Program-made: the position numbers and the translations under genes
Notes under the pieces: model-generated
Seen by the model: only the letters and a program-made list of their open reading frames with translations
Told to the model about the DNA's origin: nothing
Database searches by the model: none
DNA from: GCA-2746605 sp963704835
GTDB taxonomy: Bacteria; Bacteroidota; Ignavibacteria; Ignavibacteriales; Melioribacteraceae
Assembly: GCA_963704835.1 (NCBI GenBank)
Contig: CAVPHW010000003.1
Span: forward strand, 124,001-188,000
Direction of reading: 5' to 3'
DNA: 64,000 nt
Shown here: in pieces, positions 1 through 8,623 of the stretch
Numbering within the stretch: the stretch's first letter is position 1
Layout of the letters: the number at the start of each line of letters is the position of its first letter

Positions 1-151
1 GCTTTCCTTGTTTTTCTGATTTATGACATTTCCCACAAGCTTCGGCTCCAATATAATTGAACTTTGGCGGATCATCAGCCAACAAAACTATATTAGAGAA
101 GAAAATTATCAAAAACGATAAAAACAAATAATCATTTGTATTGAATTTCAT
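1..151 (-). CDS. c-type cytochrome, N-terminal part (runs off the left edge)
   Basis: Reading the reverse strand from an ATG at 151 gives a short signal peptide (MKFNTNDYLFLSFLIIFF...) followed by the mature start LADDPPKFNYIGAEACGKCH. The CGKCH motif is a c-haem attachment site. The context before and after it (GAEACGKCHKSEKQGK) matches the start of the four-haem cytochrome at 2779-3315 (GVKTCGMCHKKAEKGD), so the two are probably paralogues of a cytochrome c554-like family. The protein would be exported to the periplasm. Only about 50 residues lie in the window, so the total haem number is unknown. Confidence 0.8.
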   Translation of the reverse strand, partial: MKFNTNDYLFLSFLIIFFSNIVLLADDPPKFNYIGAEACGKCHKSEKQGK

Positions 152-319
152 AAATCCCCCTTTTCTAAAAGTGGAAAAATCTTGTAAACAAGCTATTTTA
201 ATCATATAAAGAAAAGAACAGAAGAATACTGCCAAACATCTTACTATAAAAATATCAATTAAGATGCCAAGGTCGTTAAAAACAAATCAACGCCTAGCCA
301 AAAGATAAGAAAAAAGATT

Positions 320-844
320 TTAATTATCCTTAAAAAAAATATTGATTTGATGGGGAAATGGAGGATAAAAATTATTTAAGCTTTTACCGAAGCAGAGAAC
401 TTTGAATACAACAACTTGCTCTCTTTCAGTATCGGTGACGTATAAATTTCCATTGTCATCTACAAAACAATTGATCGGTTTTTTTAATTGCCCCATTCCT
501 TTTGGAATAAAATTCTCAAAGGTGGAATTTTTAAGATCTACAATTATTAATCCGCCGAGCATTGTGTCACAGATGTAGATTTTACCCTTATGAATTGCTA
601 TACCATACGGTTTATTCAATGAACGCACATCTTCTGCACCAATTACAGATGCCATAAAACTTGACTGTTCTCCAGTAATATCTTTAGAATTGCTGAACGA
701 TGTTAAATATTGTATCCTCGGTTTTTCTGGTGGAGCAGGATAAATTATTAGTTCACTGACTTTAGTTGCTTCTTTGCTCGGTGAACAGGAAATAAACAAT
801 AATCCAACAAACAATATTTTTAATATCTGAATAGTTTGGTTCAT
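320..844 (-). CDS. truncated NHL beta-propeller lipoprotein
   Basis: I start at the ATG at 844, because it precedes a compact lipoprotein signal (ILKILFVGLLFISC); an ATG at 859 is also open. After the lipidated Cys comes a PAPPEKPRIQYLTSF segment and two NHL blades (KPYGIAIHKGKIYICDT and KKPINCFVDDNGNLYVTDT). NHL propeller lipoproteins of this type are usually about 350 residues with six blades and often sit beside multihaem cytochromes. This one stops after about 175 residues, and the last 24 or so (CFGKSLNNFYPPFPHQ...) no longer resemble a blade. I infer a 3' truncation or frameshift near position 395. The N-terminal half is clearly real, but function is doubtful. Confidence 0.65.
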   Translation of the reverse strand: MNQTIQILKILFVGLLFISCSPSKEATKVSELIIYPAPPEKPRIQYLTSFSNSKDITGEQSSFMASVIGAEDVRSLNKPYGIAIHKGKIYICDTMLGGLIIVDLKNSTFENFIPKGMGQLKKPINCFVDDNGNLYVTDTEREQVVVFKVLCFGKSLNNFYPPFPHQINIFFKDN

Positions 845-900
845 TCTAACCAATTCCATCTTTGAAAAGTACTATTAATTACTAAACTACCAATTAAAAA

Positions 901-924
901 AGAAGGCGATGATTGTCGCCTTCT
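901..924 (-). terminator. rho-independent terminator of the chimeric gene
   Basis: A perfect 9-bp stem (AGAAGGCGA / TCGCCTTCT) with a 6-nt loop is flanked by an A-run on the left, which is a U-run on the minus strand. It sits just downstream of the minus-strand stop at 948. Confidence 0.8.
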
Positions 925-947
925 TTTGAAAAAATATGTAGTATTTC

Positions 948-2609
948 CTATTTGTTATGGCATGTTAAACAAAGTGCACTTGCTGTATTACCCTTAACTA
1001 AAAGATTAGGGCGGATCACTTTTCTGTGTACATCATGACATGATGAACACTGCATTTTCCCTAAATTAACTGGGCCAGACAAGAGGTCGTTATGTATTGT
1101 ACCACCTAAACCTGAATTTACTGTACTTGGGTCGTGTAATTCCCCATCGGCAGTAGCCAAAGCTGAATTATAGATAAAAGAAATTGGGTGTTCATGGCTT
1201 AAGTCACGCCCCACACTAAAACCACCATCAATGAAAGTTCCCCCTGTAGTTCCACCGTAACTATCTATTGCAACAGTTCCATCATGACAGCTTAAACACA
1301 ATTTTGATGTTCCATCAGGTTGACCTACTGTGGCATCCATTTCATAACCTGAGTATAGAGTGTAACCTGTTCCTTCAGCTAAGGTATGGTTCCATAGTGG
1401 AGCATCAGGTTCAACTTTGGCATCATGGGGAGTATGGCATGGTAAGCAAATTTGATGATTGCTCCAATTATTCAAATTGGAGGCTTCATTCAAATTAAAT
1501 CCGCAGCCATCATCATTAATAACACCAACTATTAAAGTTTTATTGAAATTAATCTCAACAATTATCTTTGTTGCCTTTGCGTGTTTTGTCACATTACTAA
1601 AAGCTTCTTGGCAAATTCTATAGATTCCAAGTTGAGCATCCATATTTAAATTTTGAGCCTTTCCAAATATGTTGAACTCAGCTTTAAAATTTCCAATATT
1701 ACTGCAATGATTAAGTCTGGACTGTATTGCACTTACCAATCCATAGTTTTCTAATTCTGCAGGATGTAGTGCAAAAACAATTTTTTTAATATCTCCATTT
1801 GTAGTTTGAATTAAATCAATTATTTCATCAAATTTTTCTGGAAACTGAATGCATTCTTTCTTTAACATCTCCAAATAAAGCTTTGTTATCATTAGTTTCT
1901 GACCAACATCATCATGTAACTCAATAGCTAGCCTCGATCTTTCACTTTCAATAAAATTAAATAAAGTTTTCATTGTGATTTTTTTTACTTCCAATTCTTT
2001 GTCGGACTCGTGCCTCGTTAGACCAACTCTTTTTTTTAGTTTTCCTTCTCGATCTAAAATAACAATTGAATGATTTCCGGTTTCTGAAACCCAAATATCC
2101 TTTGTCGATTGTAAATATCCAATACCGGTGGGTTGATTTAATTCAATTGAAGTGCTAAATAATTTTATTGATCTCTTTACCAAATCATATATATAAATAT
2201 TATTATTTCTTGAATCTGTGAACAGATATTTGTTTTCCTCAAATTTACAAATTGAAACTAGAGATGGAAAATCAAAGTCTGATTCAATTAGTCGGATTTT
2301 TTTTTCAAATAAATTAAAAGAGACAAGGTTACGCAACCCTTGGTCCAAAATTATTAAATCGGAACTATCATTAGCGGCTATTGAAATAGGTTTTTGAAGT
2401 TGTATCTCATCGTCACCAAATATTAGGTCTACGATATCATCAAGTAAATTATTCTTTTTTATATCATTATTGGAAGACAGCGATTTAATAAATTTTACAT
2501 TCAGGCTATTGTTAGCATTATAATTATAATTGTCTTGTGCAGTAATTTCTTGCAAGGAGAAGAAAGTGAAAGTAAACAGGAATAATATTTTTATAATGGA
2601 TGCCGTCAT
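948..2609 (-). CDS. three-part chimera: NHL-like propeller + histidine kinase core + multihaem cytochrome tail
   Basis: One open frame joins pieces of three unrelated families. About 2609-2030 encodes a signal peptide (ILFLFTFTFFSLQEITAQ) and NHL-like blades (QKPISIAANDSSDLIILDQG, NQPTGIGYLQSTKDIWVSET). About 2010-1490 encodes a HisKA_3-type kinase core with ERSRLAIELHDDVGQ (phospho-His in HDD), an N-box-like EAFSNVTKHAKATK and a G1-like DDGCGF; it stops there and lacks the G2/GLGL part. About 1480-948 encodes a cytochrome lacking its own export signal, with CLPCH, CLSCH, CSSCH and CLTCH (four c-haems) and the CHTPHDA / APLWNH pattern of periplasmic cytochromes. A kinase core and c-haems on one exported chain make no obvious functional sense, so two deletions or a misassembly are likely. 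The ATG at 2609 is preferred over the one at 2654 because it directly precedes the signal peptide. Confidence 0.6.
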   Translation of the reverse strand: MTASIIKILFLFTFTFFSLQEITAQDNYNYNANNSLNVKFIKSLSSNNDIKKNNLLDDIVDLIFGDDEIQLQKPISIAANDSSDLIILDQGLRNLVSFNLFEKKIRLIESDFDFPSLVSICKFEENKYLFTDSRNNNIYIYDLVKRSIKLFSTSIELNQPTGIGYLQSTKDIWVSETGNHSIVILDREGKLKKRVGLTRHESDKELEVKKITMKTLFNFIESERSRLAIELHDDVGQKLMITKLYLEMLKKECIQFPEKFDEIIDLIQTTNGDIKKIVFALHPAELENYGLVSAIQSRLNHCSNIGNFKAEFNIFGKAQNLNMDAQLGIYRICQEAFSNVTKHAKATKIIVEINFNKTLIVGVINDDGCGFNLNEASNLNNWSNHQICLPCHTPHDAKVEPDAPLWNHTLAEGTGYTLYSGYEMDATVGQPDGTSKLCLSCHDGTVAIDSYGGTTGGTFIDGGFSVGRDLSHEHPISFIYNSALATADGELHDPSTVNSGLGGTIHNDLLSGPVNLGKMQCSSCHDVHRKVIRPNLLVKGNTASALCLTCHNK

Positions 2610-2723
2610 TATTAAATAAGTATTATCATTAAATATAGATAATACGACTAACATATCATAATAAGATAGAATTTAAGGGCACTACCAATTCAATTTTGAT
2701 TCCACATTTAACCACCAATAAAA

Positions 2724-2748
2724 AAAGGCACCTAAACTGGGTGCCTTT
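2724..2748 (-). terminator. rho-independent terminator after the four-haem cytochrome gene
   Basis: The stem AAAGGCACC / GGTGCCTTT (9 bp) has a 7-nt loop and an A-run on its left side, giving a U-run for minus-strand transcripts. It lies 31 bp past the stop at 2779 and probably ends the long respiratory transcript or its last part. Confidence 0.8.
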
Positions 2749-2778
2749 AAAGGAAACTATTTGTCCATACTTTTATTA

Positions 2779-3315
2779 CTATTTAGGAGCATTATGTACA
2801 ACTTTTGGATATTTATCCTTAAAAACGAATTCTTTGTATGTAGGACTCTCAGAATTATGGCAAGTTACACATTGTGCTTCAATAGCTGCATCATCTGCAT
2901 AGGCTATCATTCCACCAGCAACGGAAGCAGCATGATCTTCCATCACTTTCTTAGATTTGTAATTTGATCCAGCACCATGGCAAGTTTCGCATTGAACGCC
3001 ATCTTCAATTTTAAACTTATCACTTAGTAAAGAAGCATCAATACCGTGACCAGTTGCATGACATTTAAGACAAGCTGCAGTTTCAACAGCTTTTGTTTTA
3101 AATCCTTTTTCAGCAGCAATTTTATCAGCAGCTTCTGATTGAAGAGTTTTGTATGCATTGGCATGAGCGCTTTCTTGCCAAATCTTAAGTTGATCACCCT
3201 TCTCAGCTTTTTTATGGCACATTCCGCATGTTTTAACACCAACAAATTGGTTTTGTGCATTTACAGTAAAAGAAAGTGCGACAAGTAAAATTATTACGTA
3301 TGAAAAGTATCGCAA
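2779..3315 (-). CDS. four-haem periplasmic cytochrome c (c554-like family)
   Basis: The 178-residue protein has a clear signal peptide (YVIILLVALSFTVNAQ) and four c-haem motifs: CGMCH, CLKCH, CETCH and CVTCH. Additional His residues (ESAHANAY, CHATGHG, EDHAAS) are candidate distal ligands. The spacing and the CXXCHATGHG / CETCHGAGSNY segments are those of the small cytochrome c554-like family seen in dissimilatory metal reducers. It would be a soluble periplasmic electron carrier. A 126-bp spacer separates it from the NapC-like gene upstream and a strong terminator follows. The partial gene at the left edge looks like a second copy of the same family. Confidence 0.85.
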   Translation of the reverse strand: MRYFSYVIILLVALSFTVNAQNQFVGVKTCGMCHKKAEKGDQLKIWQESAHANAYKTLQSEAADKIAAEKGFKTKAVETAACLKCHATGHGIDASLLSDKFKIEDGVQCETCHGAGSNYKSKKVMEDHAASVAGGMIAYADDAAIEAQCVTCHNSESPTYKEFVFKDKYPKVVHNAPK

Positions 3316-3441
3316 TGTTGCCTCCTATTAGTTTGTTAAAATGATATGAATATCTTTTTATAAAAAATAGTCATTATTGTTTTTTTTAGCAAATATTATT
3401 TAAAGTATTATAAATTTTGTTTTCTAATTAGTTCCAACTAT

Positions 3442-4938
3442 TTAAGGGTTTAATCCTGTATGGCACTCAATACAAAAAACCTCCTTCCAATCATCACCAA
3501 TATCTTCAGGATGCTTAAACTCAAGGGACTCACCATAGCTTGCTGCCTGCATTTCACTAGTGGGTCCTTGGGCAGTAATTTCATGGCATAAGTTACAGTC
3601 CTTAGAAATTGAATCACCACTTTTGCTAATATGTGTGCCGGAATGGCAACGAAAACAACCATTAAATTCTAAGTGCCCAATATTGTTAGGGTATGCATCC
3701 CACCTAACTGCCATTTCAGGAAATATATTTTTCTTGTATTCATCTTGTAAACCTTTAATTGCCTTATTTACAAGAGATAAATTTTCTTCAAAAATTTCTG
3801 GGTAATTGCTTTCGTAAAATTCTTTTATGGTAAAATCAATATAAATCATTGCCGAGTCCATAGTTGGCATTTTTTCATCGCATATTTCCATACTCAGTCT
3901 TTTAATTTCTGGAAGTTCTTTGGGAATAGCTCCTGAACCCATTGCAGAATTTACAAAAAGTGCCGGAGGATTATATGTGTGTGAAGGTCTGTTATGGCAA
4001 TCAATACAATCCATCTTTCTAATTCTTAAAGTATCTAGCATACTATTGGAAAATTTTAAATCTTCATTAATAAATACCTTTTCAACACCAGTTTTGTTGT
4101 TTGTATATCTAACCCAGGGAATATCCTGTTCTTTATCATCAAGTGAAACAAAATCAATGTGGACATCTGGGTTTATATGCCAATGAATTCCTTCCTCCAA
4201 ACCTTTTCCACTATGTGAAGCGCCGACTTTCATAAGTAATGAAATATCCCATTCAGTATTAGTTTCATCAGCTAAAAAATGTTTTTCTAAACGTAGTTTT
4301 CTTGAATAGAATTTTTGAGGCCAATGACATTGTTCACACGTTTCACGTGCTGGTCGCAAATTGCTAATTGGAGTTGAAATTGGTTTTGGATAAACATCTG
4401 CCAGTACCGCATAAACTTGGTAGAGACCTGACATTTTAGATTTTACATACCAATCTGCACCTTCACCAACGTGGCAAGCCACACATTTAACTTTTGCATG
4501 TGGTGAATTTTGGTAGGCAACATATTCAGGTTGCATAACAGAATGACAGACTGTGCCACAAAATTCATTTGATTCTGTATAATGAAATGCTTCGTAGCTT
4601 CCCAATGCAGAAATAAAAAGGAAAATGATTGTGCCGGTGATAAATATTAAAAATGCATTTCTATGTGCTAATTCATTTAAATCTATAAATGGAAGTCTTT
4701 TTATAGGTTCTCGTTTCTTTTTATAATTGATTAACATTCCAATTGGAATTAGCATTAGACCAAGCACAAGGAAACTTGGCAATATTATATAGATTACAAG
4801 TCCTAAATAAGACCCACCTCTACCCAGAAAAAAGGAAATTGAAAACAGGAAGACTATCATAAACAAACTGATTACAGCAATTACTACCCCGGTTAGAGAA
4901 ACCCAATTGTATGCTGATGAAGGCAGTTTTAATTTCAT
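3442..4938 (-). CDS. membrane-anchored NapC/NrfH-type multihaem cytochrome c (7 haem motifs)
   Basis: Of 498 residues, roughly 12-115 form two or three membrane segments. Then come haem motifs in the order CGTVCH (a CX3CH variant), CVACH, CEQCH, CIDCH, CFRCH, CNLCH and CIECH. The stretch CGTVCHSVMQPEYVAYQNSP and the following ETCEQCHWPQKF are typical of NapC/NirT-family quinol dehydrogenases with a long periplasmic extension. The usual role is to take electrons from menaquinol and hand them to periplasmic cytochromes. Here the neighbours are a 16-haem b/c fusion (upstream) and a four-haem carrier (downstream), which fits a membrane-to-periplasm relay. The CX3CH first site appears conserved in this subgroup rather than a defect, but that is from memory of the family. 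Confidence 0.8.
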   Translation of the reverse strand: MKLKLPSSAYNWVSLTGVVIAVISLFMIVFLFSISFFLGRGGSYLGLVIYIILPSFLVLGLMLIPIGMLINYKKKREPIKRLPFIDLNELAHRNAFLIFITGTIIFLFISALGSYEAFHYTESNEFCGTVCHSVMQPEYVAYQNSPHAKVKCVACHVGEGADWYVKSKMSGLYQVYAVLADVYPKPISTPISNLRPARETCEQCHWPQKFYSRKLRLEKHFLADETNTEWDISLLMKVGASHSGKGLEEGIHWHINPDVHIDFVSLDDKEQDIPWVRYTNNKTGVEKVFINEDLKFSNSMLDTLRIRKMDCIDCHNRPSHTYNPPALFVNSAMGSGAIPKELPEIKRLSMEICDEKMPTMDSAMIYIDFTIKEFYESNYPEIFEENLSLVNKAIKGLQDEYKKNIFPEMAVRWDAYPNNIGHLEFNGCFRCHSGTHISKSGDSISKDCNLCHEITAQGPTSEMQAASYGESLEFKHPEDIGDDWKEVFCIECHTGLNP

Positions 4939-5051
4939 TTATTCTCCTATTTAGTAGAACAGTGAGACCTACAAATTATAAAATAAAAGCGTTATATATA
5001 CTAGTTCAAATCATGAAAAATATTAATAATTAAAGAACAATGTTAAATCAT

Positions 5052-5098
5052 TATAAACCAAAAAGACCAATAGTTTTTATTAGTCTTTTTGGTTTATA
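5052..5098 (-). terminator. hairpin terminator between the 16-haem fusion and NapC-like genes
   Basis: A perfect 16-bp stem (TATAAACCAAAAAGAC with its reverse complement) and a 15-nt loop lie immediately after the stop at 5120. Termination here would separate the NapC-like gene from the upstream operon, so 3442-4938 may have its own promoter. Confidence 0.7.
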
Positions 5099-5119
5099 AA
5101 AAATTATTTTTTTTGAGTT

Positions 5120-7582
5120 TTATGCACGTTGATTTAATTTTTCAGTTTCTTCTTCAAACCAAACTCTTAATTCCAAATCTTTATCCAATTCACCTTGAAG
5201 AACGTTTTCAAGCTCAAAACCACTTTTCTCAAGAGTATCCTTAAATAATTTTGTATAATTAGTTAATTTTTTCCTTGGATGATTTTTAGAATTAAATTCA
5301 TACAATTCCAAAATAATTCTTCTAAAGTGTGCTTCATGATGATGTCTGTAATGATCTAATGTCATATTTCCGTCTGTCCAAGTAAAGCTCATTGGATATT
5401 CAGAAGGTCTGAAAATAACAAAAAACCAATGCCAGACCAAAATAGCAAGTGAAGCAAGAATAGCTTCCATGAAATGCACAATTTCACTTACTTTTATTAA
5501 CCAAACCGGTGCCCAATCACCAACCATTGTTGGAAACCAAAGAATTAGACCAGTTACAGCCATTACTATTGTTCCCCAGACAAGAGCCCAATATTCAGCT
5601 TTCTCTGCATAATCGTATTGGTTAAACTCGGGATGATTTTTAGAAATTCTTAGATAATACATCAAATTATCTCTTACGTCGGTTAAATCCTTAAAAGTTG
5701 GTAATAGTTCTTTTAGAACGTCTCTACCGCGAGCAGTAAATAATAAATAGAATAGGTGATAGAAACTTAGAACAACCATTATTATTGCAGAGGCCCTATG
5801 TACCCACTGACGAACAGGCTCTGACATTCCCAAAGATCTAAGACCATCAGCCCAAAAACTATTTGGATATTTTAAGGCAAAGCCTGTGATTGCTAAGATA
5901 ATGAAAGAAAGTGCAAGTAAAATGTGCTGAATAACTTCATTTCTTGTAAAACGAGGCATACGAATAGCATTTTTTTCTTTTCGTCTCTTTTTCCTTGTTT
6001 CGAATAAAAAGATTATTAGGTTGTGAACAAACATTCCGCCAATAACAGCAACAATTAACCAGAAATAAATATTACTTACAATACTTTCAATTGCTCTTGC
6101 GTTTTCAGACTCGGATTGATGTGAATAACTCTTGCTAAAAACCTCTGTTGCTTCTTTATGACATCTCTGACAAGTAGCTGTTACATTATTTGCATTTGTT
6201 GAAGCCTGAGGATTTTTACTTGGTAAAATGCTATGAACATTATGACAATCAATACATAAAGCAGCATCTTTATCTCCTCTAACGGCTGCTAATCCATGAT
6301 AACTTTCAAGGTAACTTTCAACCTGATTACCTTTTTTACCGTATTTATTTGCCACTCTTGAATTTTCATGACAACCAATACATGTTTCATTTTGCATTTT
6401 TAATCTATTTGCTTCACGACCTTCTTTTCCAAATTCTTCAATGCTATGCTCATTATGACAATCATTACATACTGGAGAATCTTTAATTCCTCTTTGAACT
6501 CTCATCCAGTGAACAGAATTTTTATATTCAATAACTTCTTTTTCATGGCAATCAATACAAGTGTTGGGAAGATTAAGTGGTGAAATTTTGGAGCCTTCCT
6601 GAACTCTATTTTTAATATTATGAACTCCATGACACGTTGAACAATTTGCAACATCAGATTCACCTGCGGCAACATGTTTACCATGAACTGATTGGGAATA
6701 CATTCTTCCAGGACGAACAACACTCATTTCAAATTTCTCTTCAAAATCCGGATCATCATGACAAGTTCCACAAGTAGTTGCCAATTTGGTTGGATGAACT
6801 AAACTGTTAATATCATGGACTGGTAATATTTTGTGAGACCCATGGCAACTTGAGCAATTAGCAGCTTCTTTTATGCCTTCGGCTAATTTGATTCCATGAA
6901 TACTTTGAGAATGTTGTTTTACAATTGTAATGTGGCAAGTCTCACAAGCAGCACTTTTAGCAAAGTCAACATCTGAATCATGGTTCTCTAAGTTGGATGC
7001 AGCATATGTGTGGCAATCAGCACAAGAAAGATTTTTATGAACAGAATTACTAAGGGGTTCACTTTGATCTTTTATATCTTCGTGGCAATCTCCACAAACA
7101 TTATTACTTACAAATACTTTTTTATGAAAACCTTCAGCATTTTGACTCTTGGAATGACAATCAGCACAGAAGTATTTTGGTTTATCATTTATAGTAGATA
7201 TCTTTTTCGTTGTATGGTACCCATGACAACTTAGGCAACTTGGAATTTTTTTGTCACCTTCGGGTTTTAATCTATGATGAATATCTGTTTTAGTTTGCTC
7301 AAAAATCTCAGTGTGGCAAGTTCCACAATTAACTTGATATATATTTTCACCAGATTTGTGAGGCATTTCATAGGCATCATAATCAGAGTGGCAAGATATG
7401 CAGCTTTCTTTACCATGAGCTGAATTATTTATGCTTTGCTCGTTAACAAAAAGGGAAACGGTTTTTCCGTTTCTTGTACCTGTTAATTCTTTATCTGTAT
7501 GGCAATCAAGACAGTCTGTATTTGATTGAGAGAAAACGACATTGGATATTAAAAATATGGTAAAAAGTAGAAAAGATTTCAT
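5120..7582 (-). CDS. 16-haem cytochrome c fused to a di-haem b-type membrane domain (CbcL-like)
   Basis: This 820-residue protein starts with a signal peptide (MKSFLLFTIFLISNVVFSQ) and carries 16 CXXCH motifs, from CLDCH to CQRCH, through about residue 480. Residues from about 510 onward hold a membrane domain: one helix (YFWLIVAVIGGMFVHNLIIF), then a cytochrome b module (VIQHILLALSFIILAITGFA, VHRASAIIMVVLSFYHLFYL, and further helices with His). The layout, many c-haems followed by a HydB/cytochrome-b-like anchor, parallels the inner-membrane quinol oxidase CbcL of Geobacter, although the haem count is higher. The likely role is menaquinol oxidation with direct transfer to periplasmic haems. 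The neighbouring 285-residue protein has a related b-domain, suggesting duplication of that module. Confidence 0.85.
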   Translation of the reverse strand: MKSFLLFTIFLISNVVFSQSNTDCLDCHTDKELTGTRNGKTVSLFVNEQSINNSAHGKESCISCHSDYDAYEMPHKSGENIYQVNCGTCHTEIFEQTKTDIHHRLKPEGDKKIPSCLSCHGYHTTKKISTINDKPKYFCADCHSKSQNAEGFHKKVFVSNNVCGDCHEDIKDQSEPLSNSVHKNLSCADCHTYAASNLENHDSDVDFAKSAACETCHITIVKQHSQSIHGIKLAEGIKEAANCSSCHGSHKILPVHDINSLVHPTKLATTCGTCHDDPDFEEKFEMSVVRPGRMYSQSVHGKHVAAGESDVANCSTCHGVHNIKNRVQEGSKISPLNLPNTCIDCHEKEVIEYKNSVHWMRVQRGIKDSPVCNDCHNEHSIEEFGKEGREANRLKMQNETCIGCHENSRVANKYGKKGNQVESYLESYHGLAAVRGDKDAALCIDCHNVHSILPSKNPQASTNANNVTATCQRCHKEATEVFSKSYSHQSESENARAIESIVSNIYFWLIVAVIGGMFVHNLIIFLFETRKKRRKEKNAIRMPRFTRNEVIQHILLALSFIILAITGFALKYPNSFWADGLRSLGMSEPVRQWVHRASAIIMVVLSFYHLFYLLFTARGRDVLKELLPTFKDLTDVRDNLMYYLRISKNHPEFNQYDYAEKAEYWALVWGTIVMAVTGLILWFPTMVGDWAPVWLIKVSEIVHFMEAILASLAILVWHWFFVIFRPSEYPMSFTWTDGNMTLDHYRHHHEAHFRRIILELYEFNSKNHPRKKLTNYTKLFKDTLEKSGFELENVLQGELDKDLELRVWFEEETEKLNQRA

Positions 7583-7725
7583 AGGACATTCAAAATAATT
7601 GAAAAAGTTAATTAGAATTAATTTATAATAAAGAGATTATTATATCTTATTCTAAAATATTCAGAAATTATTATTTTGTCAATCTTTGATTTTCTATAAC
7701 AAAAATTAGCAAACAATTAAATGGG

Positions 7726-8583
7726 CTATTGATATAAAAATATCATAGCATAGATAATCATAATAATTGTTACAATTCCTATTGTTAAAGCAGTAAATCC
7801 AAAAATTTTAGATGCCTTAACTAACCATTCTTGGGGTGGGTCTACTAATCTTTCATCCAGTTCAGCAGAGCCGATCAATTTATTATATTGCCTTGGTCTG
7901 TCTTCTTTCAATTCCTCCAAAGAAACACTGCCGGTAAAAATTGTAATATCAATGGGGAATTTATCTGGTCTAAAATGAGTATTAAAAAAATGAACTGTAA
8001 AAATAAATCCTACTGCCAAAAGAGCTTCATCACTGTGAATAATTGTTGCAACATTTATGAACCAGCCAGGTAACCCAAGAAAAGTAAAAAATTCTGGAAA
8101 CCAAAGAACAAGACCGCTAAAACCAATTACAGCAACACCCCAAAATACTGCAAAGTAGTCAAACTTTTCCCAGTAAGTCCACCTTCCATATTCCGGACGA
8201 GGTCCTCTTCCAAGGAACCATTTCATTGTTGCAATAAATTCTTTAAAATCTCTTTTATTGAACATCATAGAGTTTTCGCCTGTGAAAAGATAAATAGCCG
8301 ATTTTTCTTTTTTCTTTTGTTTTAGATAGTAAATATGCATGCCGAAGTAGACAAAAGTTAAAATGGCACCTACTCGGTGGATAAAACCAGTTACTTTGTA
8401 ACCACCTAAAAGAGCAGACAATGTTTGAAAGATTCCAACATCGGCAAATTTAATAATCATTCCGGTTACGGCTAAGGATAAAAAACTTATTACAATTATT
8501 ATGTGTGTTAATCGTAAAAAAGGTTCAAATCTTTCATAATATTTATCATGTAATTTATCAGATAAATCATCTGTATCTTTCAA
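7726..8583 (-). CDS. b-type cytochrome membrane subunit (formate dehydrogenase gamma / cyt b561-like)
   Basis: The 285-residue protein has about five hydrophobic helices with His residues suited to b-haem ligation (LTHIIIVISFLSLAVTG, FIHRVGAILTFVYFGMHIYY, IIHSDEALLAVGFIFTVHFF). The order and the motif HFFNTHFRPDKFPID are typical of quinone-reactive cytochrome b subunits related to FdnI. The b-domain of the 820-residue neighbour has matching segments (YWALVWGTIVMAVTGLILWF against YFAVFWGVAVIGFSGLVLWF). It lies 40 bp downstream of the 23-haem cytochrome gene, so the two probably form one quinol:cytochrome oxidoreductase. Confidence 0.85.
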   Translation of the reverse strand: MKDTDDLSDKLHDKYYERFEPFLRLTHIIIVISFLSLAVTGMIIKFADVGIFQTLSALLGGYKVTGFIHRVGAILTFVYFGMHIYYLKQKKKEKSAIYLFTGENSMMFNKRDFKEFIATMKWFLGRGPRPEYGRWTYWEKFDYFAVFWGVAVIGFSGLVLWFPEFFTFLGLPGWFINVATIIHSDEALLAVGFIFTVHFFNTHFRPDKFPIDITIFTGSVSLEELKEDRPRQYNKLIGSAELDERLVDPPQEWLVKASKIFGFTALTIGIVTIIMIIYAMIFLYQ

Positions 8584-8623
8584 TTTATTTCTTCCTTTCT
8601 GCTAAAAAACAATTTGTGAATAA

